NCBI RefSeq assembly: GCF_000720725.1
Contig: NZ_JOCQ01000012.1
Coordinates: 1 to 64,000, forward strand
Direction: 5' to 3'
DNA length: 64,000 nucleotides
DNA from: Streptomyces rimosus subsp. rimosus
GTDB lineage: Bacteria > Actinomycetota > Actinomycetes > Streptomycetales > Streptomycetaceae
This document shows, piece by piece, positions 1 to 7,848 of the stretch. The notes beneath the pieces are model-generated. The model was not told the DNA's origin. It searched no databases and saw nothing but the letters and a program-made list of their open reading frames with translations. Position 1 is the stretch's first letter. Each line of letters opens with the position of its first letter. The position numbers and the translations under genes are program-made.

Positions 1-145
1 CATCCCTGCCCCCGCCCCTCAACCCGCCCCACCCGCCCCACCAGCCGAAGGATCCGCGCCCGGCCTTCTGCGCGACATCGCCGTTCCGGATCGAGGCTGA
101 TGGGTGACGGAGAGGGGGGGAGGGGCCCGCGCGGGGCGTGCTCCT

Positions 146-556
146 TCAGGCGGGGGCGACGGGCTCCAAGCCTGCCCCCTCAAAGGGCGGATAGGTCTCG
201 CGGCCGATGCGCTCGGCCGCGTCGATGTAGTCGGCGAGGGCGTTGCGGGACCGGGCGAGTCGGTGCATCTGGTCGTCCAGTCGCCGCAGCCGTGACCGCA
301 TCGCGGCCAGCAGCTCGGGGCACCCGATCAGCTCCGGTTCCTCTCCCACCGCGCAGGGCAGCAGATACGCGATGTCCTCGGAGGACAGGCCGGCGCCGAG
401 CAGATGGCGGATCTGTTTCACCCGGAGGACGGCGCTCTCGCCGTACTCGCGGTATCCGTTGGCCCTACGGTCCGCCTCCAGCAGCCCCTGGGCTTCGTAG
501 TAGCGCAACTGGTGGGTGTTGACGCCCGTCCGACGACTCAGTTCCCCGATCCGCAT
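146..556 (-). CDS. MerR-family transcriptional regulator
   Basis: The 136-residue protein opens with the MerR winged helix-turn-helix (residues 1-70; MRIGELSRRTGV, then the LRYYEAQGLL recognition segment). A short C-terminal helix with the usual RLRRLDDQMHRLARSRNAL coiled-coil pattern follows. A single cysteine in the CAVGEEPELIGC stretch pairs with another, but there is no typical metal-binding C-terminal loop, so the effector cannot be assigned. The gene is divergent from the NAD(P)-binding reductase at 606, and the 49-base gap holds a dyad typical of MerR-controlled promoters. The likely role is to regulate that reductase and itself. Confidence 0.92.
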   Translation of the reverse strand: MRIGELSRRTGVNTHQLRYYEAQGLLEADRRANGYREYGESAVLRVKQIRHLLGAGLSSEDIAYLLPCAVGEEPELIGCPELLAAMRSRLRRLDDQMHRLARSRNALADYIDAAERIGRETYPPFEGAGLEPVAPA

Positions 557-567
557 CGCAACCTTGC

Positions 568-599
568 TTGACCTTCACACCGGTATCAACGTTGACGAT
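568..599 (+). promoter_or_regulatory. MerR-type promoter with dyad operator
   Basis: ACCTTCACACC (571-581) and GGTATCAACGT (582-592) form an imperfect 22-bp dyad (8 of 11 pairs match). It lies between a -35 like TTGACC (568-573) and a weak -10 like GACGAT (594-599), giving the over-long spacing of about 20 bp that MerR proteins remodel. Transcription from this -10 would start at about 605-606, the ATG of the reductase, which has no Shine-Dalgarno sequence. A leaderless mRNA is therefore likely. Confidence 0.65.
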
Positions 600-605
600 G
601 CTGCC

Positions 606-1490
606 ATGGACAACACCGACACCCCCGTGACAGTCATCGGACTCGGGCTGATGGGCCGGGCACTCGCTGGCGCGTTCCTGAAGGCCGGGCACCCGACCAC
701 CGTGTGGAACCGTACGAGCTCGAAGGCCGACCCGTTGGTGGCCGACGGCGCACGGCTCGCGTCGTCAGTCGGCGACGCGCTCAAGACAGGAGGGCTGACG
801 ATCATCTGCGTCACCGACTACGAGGCGGTGCGGGAACTGCTCGGCGCGAGCGATGCCGGGCTCGACGGCGCGACGCTGATCAACCTGACCTCGGGTTCTT
901 CGGGCCAGGCCCGGGAGACCGCCCGGTGGGCGGAGCGGCGCGGTGCCCGCTACCTCGACGGCGCGGTGATGGCCATACCGTCGGCCATCGGCACCGACGA
1001 GGCGGTGATCCTGCACAGCGGGGCGCAGGCGGACTTCGAGGCGCACAGGCCGACGCTCGACGCGCTCGGCACCGTCACCTACCTCGGCGCGGACCATGGC
1101 CTGGCGTCCCTGTACGACGTGGCCGGCCTGGCCATGATGTGGAGCGTCCTGAACGCCTGGCTGCAAGGCACCGCGCTGCTCAGGACGGCCGGTGTCGACG
1201 CCGCGACGTACGCGACGTTCGCGCGGCAGATGGCTGCCGGGGTGGCCGACTGGCTGCCGGGGTATGCCGAGCAGATCGACAAGGGGGCCTTCCCGGCGGA
1301 GGTGTCGGCGATGGAAACCGACGCGCGGGCCATGGCGCACCTGATCGAGGAGAGCGAGGCGGTGGGCGTCAACGCGGAACTACCGAAATTGATCAAGTCG
1401 ATGGCCGACCGCTCGATAGCCGCCGGCCACGGAAAGGAGCAATACCCCGTGCTGATCGAGGAGTTCAGCAAGCCCGGCAACGACCACTGA
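606..1490 (+). CDS. NAD(P)-dependent oxidoreductase, 6-phosphogluconate/imine-reductase-like
   Basis: The 294-residue protein has an N-terminal Rossmann fold with G-L-G-L-M-G at residues 12-17 and a helical C-terminal dimerisation domain (LYDVAGLAMMWS onward). This is the layout of the beta-hydroxyacid dehydrogenase and imine reductase families. The NRT after strand beta-2 suggests NADP(H). The substrate cannot be read from sequence. I chose ATG 606 because the Rossmann strand starts eight residues later; upstream in-frame starts would cross the MerR operator. The gene is probably induced through the divergent MerR protein. Confidence 0.88.
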   Translation: MDNTDTPVTVIGLGLMGRALAGAFLKAGHPTTVWNRTSSKADPLVADGARLASSVGDALKTGGLTIICVTDYEAVRELLGASDAGLDGATLINLTSGSSGQARETARWAERRGARYLDGAVMAIPSAIGTDEAVILHSGAQADFEAHRPTLDALGTVTYLGADHGLASLYDVAGLAMMWSVLNAWLQGTALLRTAGVDAATYATFARQMAAGVADWLPGYAEQIDKGAFPAEVSAMETDARAMAHLIEESEAVGVNAELPKLIKSMADRSIAAGHGKEQYPVLIEEFSKPGNDH

Positions 1491-1521
1491 TCGGGGCACC
1501 GTCCTCACCGGCCCGTCCTCA

Positions 1522-1559
1522 CGGGGCCGCGGTCGCCCGCTCGCCGATCCGCGGCCCCG
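1522..1559. terminator. Bidirectional hairpin terminator
   Basis: An 11-bp perfect stem, CGGGGCCGCGG (1522-1532) with CCGCGGCCCCG (1549-1559), sits between two convergent genes. There is no U-tract, as is usual in high-GC actinobacteria. Confidence 0.7.
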
Positions 1560-1577
1560 CTCCCCGCCCACTCCCCA

Positions 1578-2495
1578 TCAGGCGCCCCCACCCGCGCCTT
1601 CCCCGTACGGCCGCTCCAGGCTCGGTGCGTTGGTGTGGGGGCGGAGGAGGCCCTCCTGGACGACGGATACGAGGAGGTTGCCCGCGCGGTCGTAGATGCG
1701 GCCGCGGGCCAGGCCGCGGCCGCCGGTGGCGATGGGGGACTCCTGGTCGTACAGGAACCACTCGTCCGCGCGGAAGGGGCGGTGGAACCACATCGCGTGG
1801 TCGAGGGAGGCCATGTCGAAGCCGCGCGGTCCCCACAGCGGCTCGATCGGGATGCGGACGGCGTCCAGCAGGGTCATGTCACTCGCGTAGGTCAGCGCAC
1901 ACGTGTGGACCAGCGGGTCGTCGCCCAGCGGCGCGACCGCCCGCATCCACACCGCGCTGCGCGGCTCCGCGCCCTCGATCTCCTCCGGCGTCCAGCGCAG
2001 CCGGTCGACGTAGCGGATGTCGAACGGCATCCGGCGGGCCATCCGGTCCAGCGCCTCGGGCAGCCCGCCCAGGTGCTCGCGCACCTCGTCCGCGACGGTC
2101 GGCAGCTCCTCCGGGGGCGGCACCTCGCGGCGCATCGGCAACTGATGTTCGACACCCGGCTCGGGCCGGTGGAAGGAGGCGGTCAGATTGAAGATCGTAC
2201 GTCCCTGCTGGACGGCGACGACCCGGCGCGTGGTGAAGGACCGGCCGTCCCGTACCCGCTCGACCTGGTACACGATCGGCACCCCGGGCCGCCCGGGACG
2301 CAGGAAGTACGCGTGCAGCGAATGCACGGGCCGGTCGCCCTCCGTGGTCCGCCCGGCCGCGACCAGCGCCTGTCCGGCCACCTGCCCGCCGAAGACGCGC
2401 TGGAGGCTTTCCTGCGGGCTGCGGCCGCGGAAGATGTTCACCTCGATCTGCTCCAGGTCCAGCAGATCCACCAGGCGCTCGGCGGGATTGGTCAT
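1578..2495 (-). CDS. tesB: Acyl-CoA thioesterase II
   Basis: This 305-residue protein matches the double hot-dog TesB family in length and motifs. The first hot-dog contains FGGQVAGQALVAA and HSLHAYFLRPG. The second contains PLWGPRGFDMASLDHAMWFHR, with the family's DHAMWFH core, then QESP and ARGRIYDRAGNLLVSVVQEGLLR at the C terminus. It hydrolyses acyl-CoA to free fatty acid and CoA in the cytoplasm. ATG 2495 follows GGAGGA by 8 bases. It lies 34 bases downstream of the helicase gene on the same strand and is probably co-transcribed with it, though no functional link is obvious. Confidence 0.93.
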   Translation of the reverse strand: MTNPAERLVDLLDLEQIEVNIFRGRSPQESLQRVFGGQVAGQALVAAGRTTEGDRPVHSLHAYFLRPGRPGVPIVYQVERVRDGRSFTTRRVVAVQQGRTIFNLTASFHRPEPGVEHQLPMRREVPPPEELPTVADEVREHLGGLPEALDRMARRMPFDIRYVDRLRWTPEEIEGAEPRSAVWMRAVAPLGDDPLVHTCALTYASDMTLLDAVRIPIEPLWGPRGFDMASLDHAMWFHRPFRADEWFLYDQESPIATGGRGLARGRIYDRAGNLLVSVVQEGLLRPHTNAPSLERPYGEGAGGGA

Positions 2496-2529
2496 GACCG
2501 TGGGTCCTCCGTCAGGTGTCCCGGCAGCC

Positions 2530-5043
2530 TCAGAGCTGCCCCACATCGGTGACGCGCACCACCGCGCGCCCCTCCTCGTCGGAGGCCGCCAGGTCCACCT
2601 CCGCGGAGATGCCCCAGTCGTGGTCGCCGTTGGGATCGGCGAACGTCTGCCGCACCTTCCACAGCCCGTGCTCGGGCTCCTCCTGAATCTGCAACAGCTT
2701 GGGGCCGCGCGCATCCGGACCGGTGCCCAGCTCGTCGTACTCGTCCCAGTACGCGTCCATCGCCGCGCCCCAGGCGTCCGCGTCCCAGCCGGACTCGGCG
2801 TCCATCTCGCCCAGCTCCCCGACCTTGTCCAGCGCCGCCAGCTCCACCCGCCGGAAGAGGGCGTTGCGGACCAGCACGCGGAAGGCGCGCACGTTGGTGG
2901 TCACCGGTTTGACCTCGTCCGCGTGCTCCATGGCCTGCTCGGCCGTCTCCACCTCGGGGTTGGCCAGCTGCTCCCACTCGTCCAGCAGGCTGGAGTCCAC
3001 CTGGCGGACCATCTCGCCCAGCCAGGCGATGATGTCCTCGAAGTCCTCGGACTTCAGGTCGTCCGGCACGGTGTGGTCCAGCGCCTTGTACGCGCTCGCC
3101 AGGTAGCGCAGGACGATGCCCTCGGTGCGCGCCAGCTCGTAGAACGAGGTGAACTCGGTGAAGGTCATCGCGCGCTCGTACATGTCGCGGATGACCGACT
3201 TCGGCGACACCGGGTGGTCGCCGACCCACGGGTGGCTCTTGCGGTAGAGGTTGTACGCGTGCAGCAGCAGCTCTTCCAGCGGCTTCGGGTACTCGACGTC
3301 CATGAGGCGCTCCATGCGCTCCTCGTACTCGACGCCGTCGGCCTTCATCTGGGCCACCGCCTCGCCCTTGGCCTTGTTCTGCTGGGCCGCGAGGATCTGC
3401 CGCGGGTCGTCGAGGGTGGACTCCACCACCGAGACCATGTCCAGCGCGTACGAGGGCGACTCCGGGTCGAGCAGGTCGAACGCGGCCAGCGCGAACGTGG
3501 ACAGCGGCTGGTTGAGCGCGAAGTCCTGCTGGAGGTCGACGGTCAGCCGGACGATCCGCCCCTCCGCGTCCGGCTCGTCGAGGCGCTCGACGATCCCGCC
3601 GTCCAGCAACGAACGGTAGATCGCGATGGCGCGGCGGATGTGCCGCAGCTGGTTGCGGCGCGGCTCGTGGTTGTCCTCCAGCAGCTTGCGCATCGCCTCG
3701 AAGGCGTTGCCGGGCCGCGCGATCACGGACAGCAGCATCGCGTGGGTCACACGGAACCGGGAGGTCAGCGGCTCCGGCTCGGAGGCGATCAGCTTCTCGA
3801 AGGTGTTCTGGCCCCAGTTGACGAAGCCCTCCGGCGCCTTCTTGCGGACTACCTTGCGGCGCTTCTTGGGGTCGTCGCCGGCCTTGGCGAGCGCCTTCTC
3901 GTTCTCCACGACGTGCTCGGGCGCCTGCGCGACGACGAACCCTGCCGTGTCGAACCCGGCCCGCCCCGCGCGGCCCGCGATCTGGTGGAACTCCCGCGCC
4001 CGCAGCGTCCGGACGCGCGTCCCGTCGTACTTGGTCAGTGCGGTGAACAGCACCGTACGGATGGGGACGTTGACGCCGACCCCGAGCGTGTCCGTACCGC
4101 AGATGACCTTCAGCAGCCCGGCCTGGGCGAGCTTCTCGACGAGCCGGCGGTACTTGGGCAGCATGCCCGCGTGGTGGACACCGATCCCGTGCCGGACGTA
4201 GCGGGACAGATTGCGGCCGAACTTGGTTGTGAAGCGGAAGTTGCCGATCAGCGCCGCGATCTCGTCCTTCTCGGCGCGGGTGCACATGTTGATGCTCATC
4301 AGCGCCTGCGCCCGCTCCACGGCCGCGGCCTGCGTGAAGTGCACGATGTAGACCGGGGCCTGCCGGGTCTCCAGCAGCTCGGTCAGGGTCTCCGTCATCG
4401 GGGTCGCCCGGTATTCGTACGACAGCGGTACGGGCCGGGTCGCGGACCGTACGACCGCCGTCGGCCGGCCGGTGCGCCGGGTCAGGTCCTCCTCGAAACG
4501 GGACATGTCGCCCAGCGTTGCCGACATCAGTACGAACTGCGCCTGCGGCAGTTCCAGCAGCGGGATCTGCCAGGCCCAGCCGCGGTCCGGCTCGGCGTAG
4601 AAGTGGAACTCGTCCATGACGACCTGGCCGATGTCGGCGTCCTTGCCGTCCCGCAGCGCTATGGAGGCCAGCACCTCGGCCGTACAGCAGATGACCGGCG
4701 CGTCCGCGTTGACGGAGGCGTCGCCGGTGAGCATGCCGACGTTCTCCGTACCGAAGAGCTTGCACAGGTCGAAGAACTTCTCCGAGACCAGCGCCTTGAT
4801 CGGCGCGGTGTAGAAGGTGACCTCGTCGCGGGCCAGCGCGGAGAAGTGCGCACCCGCCGCGACCAGGCTCTTTCCCGATCCGGTGGGGGTGGACAGGATG
4901 ACGTTCGCCCCCGAGACCACCTCGATCAGCGCCTCCTCCTGAGCAGGGTAGAGCGCGAGGCCCTGCTGTTCGGCCCAGCTCGAAAAGGCTTCGAAGAGGG
5001 CATCGGGGTCGGCGTCGTTCGGGAGATGATCGATGAGGGTCAC
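2530..5043 (-). CDS. Ski2-like DEAD/DEAH-box RNA helicase (DUF3516)
   Basis: This 837-residue superfamily-2 helicase has the motifs in order: Walker A TPTGSGKS (52-59), motif Ia TAPIKAL, Walker B with DEFH in place of DEAH (144-147), SAT (174-176), and motif VI QIAGRAGRAG in the second RecA domain. The long C-terminal half is the actinobacterial DUF3516 extension. Family knowledge suggests ATP-dependent RNA unwinding or processing; the exact substrate is unknown. The start MTLIDHLPND is the first in-frame ATG, directly at the intergenic gap shared with the divergent membrane protein gene. Confidence 0.93.
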   Translation of the reverse strand: MTLIDHLPNDADPDALFEAFSSWAEQQGLALYPAQEEALIEVVSGANVILSTPTGSGKSLVAAGAHFSALARDEVTFYTAPIKALVSEKFFDLCKLFGTENVGMLTGDASVNADAPVICCTAEVLASIALRDGKDADIGQVVMDEFHFYAEPDRGWAWQIPLLELPQAQFVLMSATLGDMSRFEEDLTRRTGRPTAVVRSATRPVPLSYEYRATPMTETLTELLETRQAPVYIVHFTQAAAVERAQALMSINMCTRAEKDEIAALIGNFRFTTKFGRNLSRYVRHGIGVHHAGMLPKYRRLVEKLAQAGLLKVICGTDTLGVGVNVPIRTVLFTALTKYDGTRVRTLRAREFHQIAGRAGRAGFDTAGFVVAQAPEHVVENEKALAKAGDDPKKRRKVVRKKAPEGFVNWGQNTFEKLIASEPEPLTSRFRVTHAMLLSVIARPGNAFEAMRKLLEDNHEPRRNQLRHIRRAIAIYRSLLDGGIVERLDEPDAEGRIVRLTVDLQQDFALNQPLSTFALAAFDLLDPESPSYALDMVSVVESTLDDPRQILAAQQNKAKGEAVAQMKADGVEYEERMERLMDVEYPKPLEELLLHAYNLYRKSHPWVGDHPVSPKSVIRDMYERAMTFTEFTSFYELARTEGIVLRYLASAYKALDHTVPDDLKSEDFEDIIAWLGEMVRQVDSSLLDEWEQLANPEVETAEQAMEHADEVKPVTTNVRAFRVLVRNALFRRVELAALDKVGELGEMDAESGWDADAWGAAMDAYWDEYDELGTGPDARGPKLLQIQEEPEHGLWKVRQTFADPNGDHDWGISAEVDLAASDEEGRAVVRVTDVGQL

Positions 5044-5215
5044 GCCCCCATACTGCCTTGGCCGGGTCCGGATCCGACAACCGGCGGGTCAGACCTAGAT
5101 CATCAAAGGCTACGCTGTGTCGCCGGCCCGGCGTCAGAAATCCGGGTTCCGAGCTCCGTGTCCCGTCGACGGGGACCGGGCTTCGTGTCCAGTCGAACCG
5201 GGATGGGGAAAGACC

Positions 5216-6007
5216 ATGATGGGACCGGCGCACTCGCTGTCCGGGGCCGCGGCCTGGCTGGGGGTGGGTGCGGCGACGGCGGCCGCGGGGTATCCGATGC
5301 CCTGGCCGGTCCTCGTCGTCGGCGCGCTGATCTGCGCCGGCGCGGCGCTGGCACCCGACCTGGACCACAAGTCGGCGACCATATCGCGCGCCTTCGGACC
5401 GCTCTCGCGAGCGCTGTGCGGCGTGGTCGACACCCTCTCGCACGCCGTTTACAAGGCCACCAAGATGCGCGGCGACGCCCACCGCTCCGGCGGGCACCGC
5501 ACCCTCACCCATACGTGGGTGTGGGCGGTCCTGGTCGGCGGCGGCATGTCACTCCTGGCGGTGCAGGGCGGGCGCTGGGCGGTGCTCGGCATCCTCTTCG
5601 TCCACATGGTCCTCGCGATCGAGGGCCTGCTGTGGCGGGCGGCCCGGGTCTCCAGCGACGTCCTGGTGTGGCTGCTGGGCGCCGCGACGGCGTGGATCCT
5701 CGCCGGAGTCCTGGACGAGCCGGGCAACGGCGCGGGCTGGCTGTTCACCGACCCCGGCCAGGAATACCTGTGGCTGGGCCTGCCGATCGTCCTGGGCGCG
5801 CTGGTCCACGACATCGGCGACGCGCTGACCGTCTCCGGCTGCCCGGTCCTGTGGCCCATCCCGATCGGCCGCAAGCGCTGGTATCCGCTGGGCCCGCCGA
5901 AGGGCATGCGTTTCCGCGCCGGGAGCTGGGTGGAGATCAAGGTCCTGATGCCCGTGTTCATGCTGCTCGGCGGGATCGGGGGGCTGGGGGCGCTGGGGTA
6001 TCTCTGA
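5216..6007 (+). CDS. YdjM/DUF457-type membrane-bound putative metal-dependent hydrolase
   Basis: The 263-residue membrane protein has the family pattern: an N-terminal H-S-L-S-G, then APDLDHKSATIS (residues 43-54), and HRSGGHRTLTHTWVW, all histidine/aspartate residues thought to bind metal. At least four hydrophobic segments follow. Biochemical function is not established for the family; in E. coli the homologue is SOS-controlled. ATG 5216 follows GGGGAAAG; a second ATG at 5219 is equally possible. It is convergent with the ABC exporter pair. Confidence 0.82.
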   Translation: MMGPAHSLSGAAAWLGVGAATAAAGYPMPWPVLVVGALICAGAALAPDLDHKSATISRAFGPLSRALCGVVDTLSHAVYKATKMRGDAHRSGGHRTLTHTWVWAVLVGGGMSLLAVQGGRWAVLGILFVHMVLAIEGLLWRAARVSSDVLVWLLGAATAWILAGVLDEPGNGAGWLFTDPGQEYLWLGLPIVLGALVHDIGDALTVSGCPVLWPIPIGRKRWYPLGPPKGMRFRAGSWVEIKVLMPVFMLLGGIGGLGALGYL

Positions 6008-6014
6008 CGGGGAG

Positions 6015-6043
6015 GTGCCCCGGGCGCCCTCCGCCCGGGGCGC
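6015..6043. terminator. Hairpin terminator between convergent genes
   Basis: The perfect stem GCCCCGGGCG (6017-6026) with CGCCCGGGGC (6032-6041) has a 5-base loop and can extend two more pairs with one wobble. Confidence 0.68.
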
Positions 6044-6066
6044 GTCCCGGCGGAGGACGCGGCTCC

Positions 6067-7848
6067 CTATCCGTGCCAGGACCTCCACAACGCCGCATAA
6101 GCCCCGTCCGCCGCGACCAGCTCATGGTGGCTGCCGAGTTCGCTGATGCGGCCGTCCTCGACCACCGCGATCACGTCCGCGTCGTGGGCCGTGTGCAGCC
6201 GGTGGGCGATGGCCACGACCGTACGGCCGTCCAGCACACGGCCCAGCGAGCGCTCCAGGTGCCGGGCCGCACGGGGGTCCAGCAGGGAGGTCGCCTCGTC
6301 CAGGACGAGGGTGTGCGGGTCGGCCAGGACCAGCCTGGCCAGCGCGATCTGCTGGGCCTGGGCCGGGGTGAGGGCGTGGCCGCCGGAGCCGACCTCGGTG
6401 TCCAGGCCCGCTTCCAGGGCCCGGGCCCAGTCGTCCGCGTCCACCGCGCCGAGCGCGGCCCACAGCTCAGCGTCCCGCGCGTCCGTACGGGCCAGCAGCA
6501 GGTTGTCGCGCAGCGAACCCACGAAGACGTGGTGCTCCTGGTTGACCAGCGCCACATGCGCGCGCACCCGCTCCGCGGGCATCCGGGACAGCTCCGCGCC
6601 GCCGAGCGTGATCTCGCCGGTGCGCGGCGCGTAGATCCCGGCGAGCAGCCGCCCGAGCGTCGACTTGCCCGCCCCCGAAGGACCGACCAGCGCCATGCGC
6701 GTGCCGGGCCGCACCCGCAGCGAGACCTCGTGCAGCACGTCCACCCCCGCCCGGTAACCGAAGCGCACGTCGTCCGCCCGCACGTCCCGGCCGTCCGGCT
6801 CGGCCCGCTCGTCGGCGGCGTCCGGCTCGATCTCCCGTACGCCCACCAGCCGCGCGATGGAGACCTGGGCCACCTGCAGCTCGTCGTACCACCGCAGGAT
6901 GATCGACACAGGCTCGCTCATCATCTGGGCGAGCAGCGCCCCCGTCGTCAGCTGCCCCGGTGTGAGCCAGCCGCGCAGCACGAACAGGCCGCCGAGCAGC
7001 AGCACCGCGCCCAGGATCAGCACATGCGTCACATTGACGACCGGGAAGAGCACCGAGCGCAGATAGAGGGTCCAGCGTTCCCATTGGGTCCATTCGCGGA
7101 TACGGCGCTCGGAGAGCCGGATGCGGCGCGCGCCCAGCCGGTGCGCCTCGATGGTGCGCCCCGCGTCCACCGACTCGGTCAGCGCGGCCGAGACCGCGGC
7201 GTACCCGGCCGCCTCCGAGCGGTAGGCGTGCGGGGCCCGCTTGAAGTACCAGCGGCAGCCGACGAGCAGCACGGGCAGCGCGATGAGCACGGACAGGGCC
7301 AGTGGCGGCGCGGTGACGGTCATGCCGCCGAGCAGCAGTGCGATCCAGACCACGCCGATCGCCAGCTGCGGCACGGCCTCGCGCATCGCCTCCGACAGCC
7401 GGTCGATGTCCGTGGTGATGCGGGACAGCAGGTCGCCGGTCCCGGCCCGCTCCAGCACGCCCGGCGGCAGGGCGACGGACCGTACGAGGAAGTCCTCGCG
7501 CAGGTCCGCCAGCATCTCCTCGCCGAGCATCGCGCCGCGCAGCCGTACCAGCCGGACGAACACGGCCTGGGCGGCCAGCGCGAGGACGAACAGCCCGACC
7601 GTCCACTCCAGGTGGAGGTCGCGCACGCCGTTGCCCAGGTCCTCCACCACATCCCCGAGCAGGAACGGTCCGGCCATGGAGGCGAGTACGGCGACCGCGT
7701 TGACGGTCACCAGCAGGACGAAGGCCCCGCGGTGCCTGCGGACCAGTCCGCCCACGTAGGCGCGTACGGTCGCGGGCGAGCCGACCGGCAGGGTGGCGGC
7801 CGTCCGCGGGGCGTCCGGATCGTGCTCCGGTGGCGCCAGGCCGATCAT
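6067..7848 (-). CDS. ABC exporter half-transporter, subunit with intact Walker A
   Basis: This 593-residue protein has an exporter-type transmembrane domain (about residues 20-330) fused to a nucleotide-binding domain. Walker A GPSGAGKST is canonical (around residue 391), as are Walker B LVLDEATS and the H-loop AIAHR. The signature is degenerate: LTPAQAQQ where LSGGQ is expected (around residue 494). Its start overlaps the preceding ABC gene by 4 bases (ATGA), so the two are translationally coupled and should form a heterodimer. Substrate is unknown; lipid, peptide or drug export are family options. Confidence 0.92.
   Translation of the reverse strand: MIGLAPPEHDPDAPRTAATLPVGSPATVRAYVGGLVRRHRGAFVLLVTVNAVAVLASMAGPFLLGDVVEDLGNGVRDLHLEWTVGLFVLALAAQAVFVRLVRLRGAMLGEEMLADLREDFLVRSVALPPGVLERAGTGDLLSRITTDIDRLSEAMREAVPQLAIGVVWIALLLGGMTVTAPPLALSVLIALPVLLVGCRWYFKRAPHAYRSEAAGYAAVSAALTESVDAGRTIEAHRLGARRIRLSERRIREWTQWERWTLYLRSVLFPVVNVTHVLILGAVLLLGGLFVLRGWLTPGQLTTGALLAQMMSEPVSIILRWYDELQVAQVSIARLVGVREIEPDAADERAEPDGRDVRADDVRFGYRAGVDVLHEVSLRVRPGTRMALVGPSGAGKSTLGRLLAGIYAPRTGEITLGGAELSRMPAERVRAHVALVNQEHHVFVGSLRDNLLLARTDARDAELWAALGAVDADDWARALEAGLDTEVGSGGHALTPAQAQQIALARLVLADPHTLVLDEATSLLDPRAARHLERSLGRVLDGRTVVAIAHRLHTAHDADVIAVVEDGRISELGSHHELVAADGAYAALWRSWHG

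Noticed and set aside
1522..1559. Strong GC hairpin as an operator
   Set aside because: It lies exactly between two convergent genes, where a terminator is expected.
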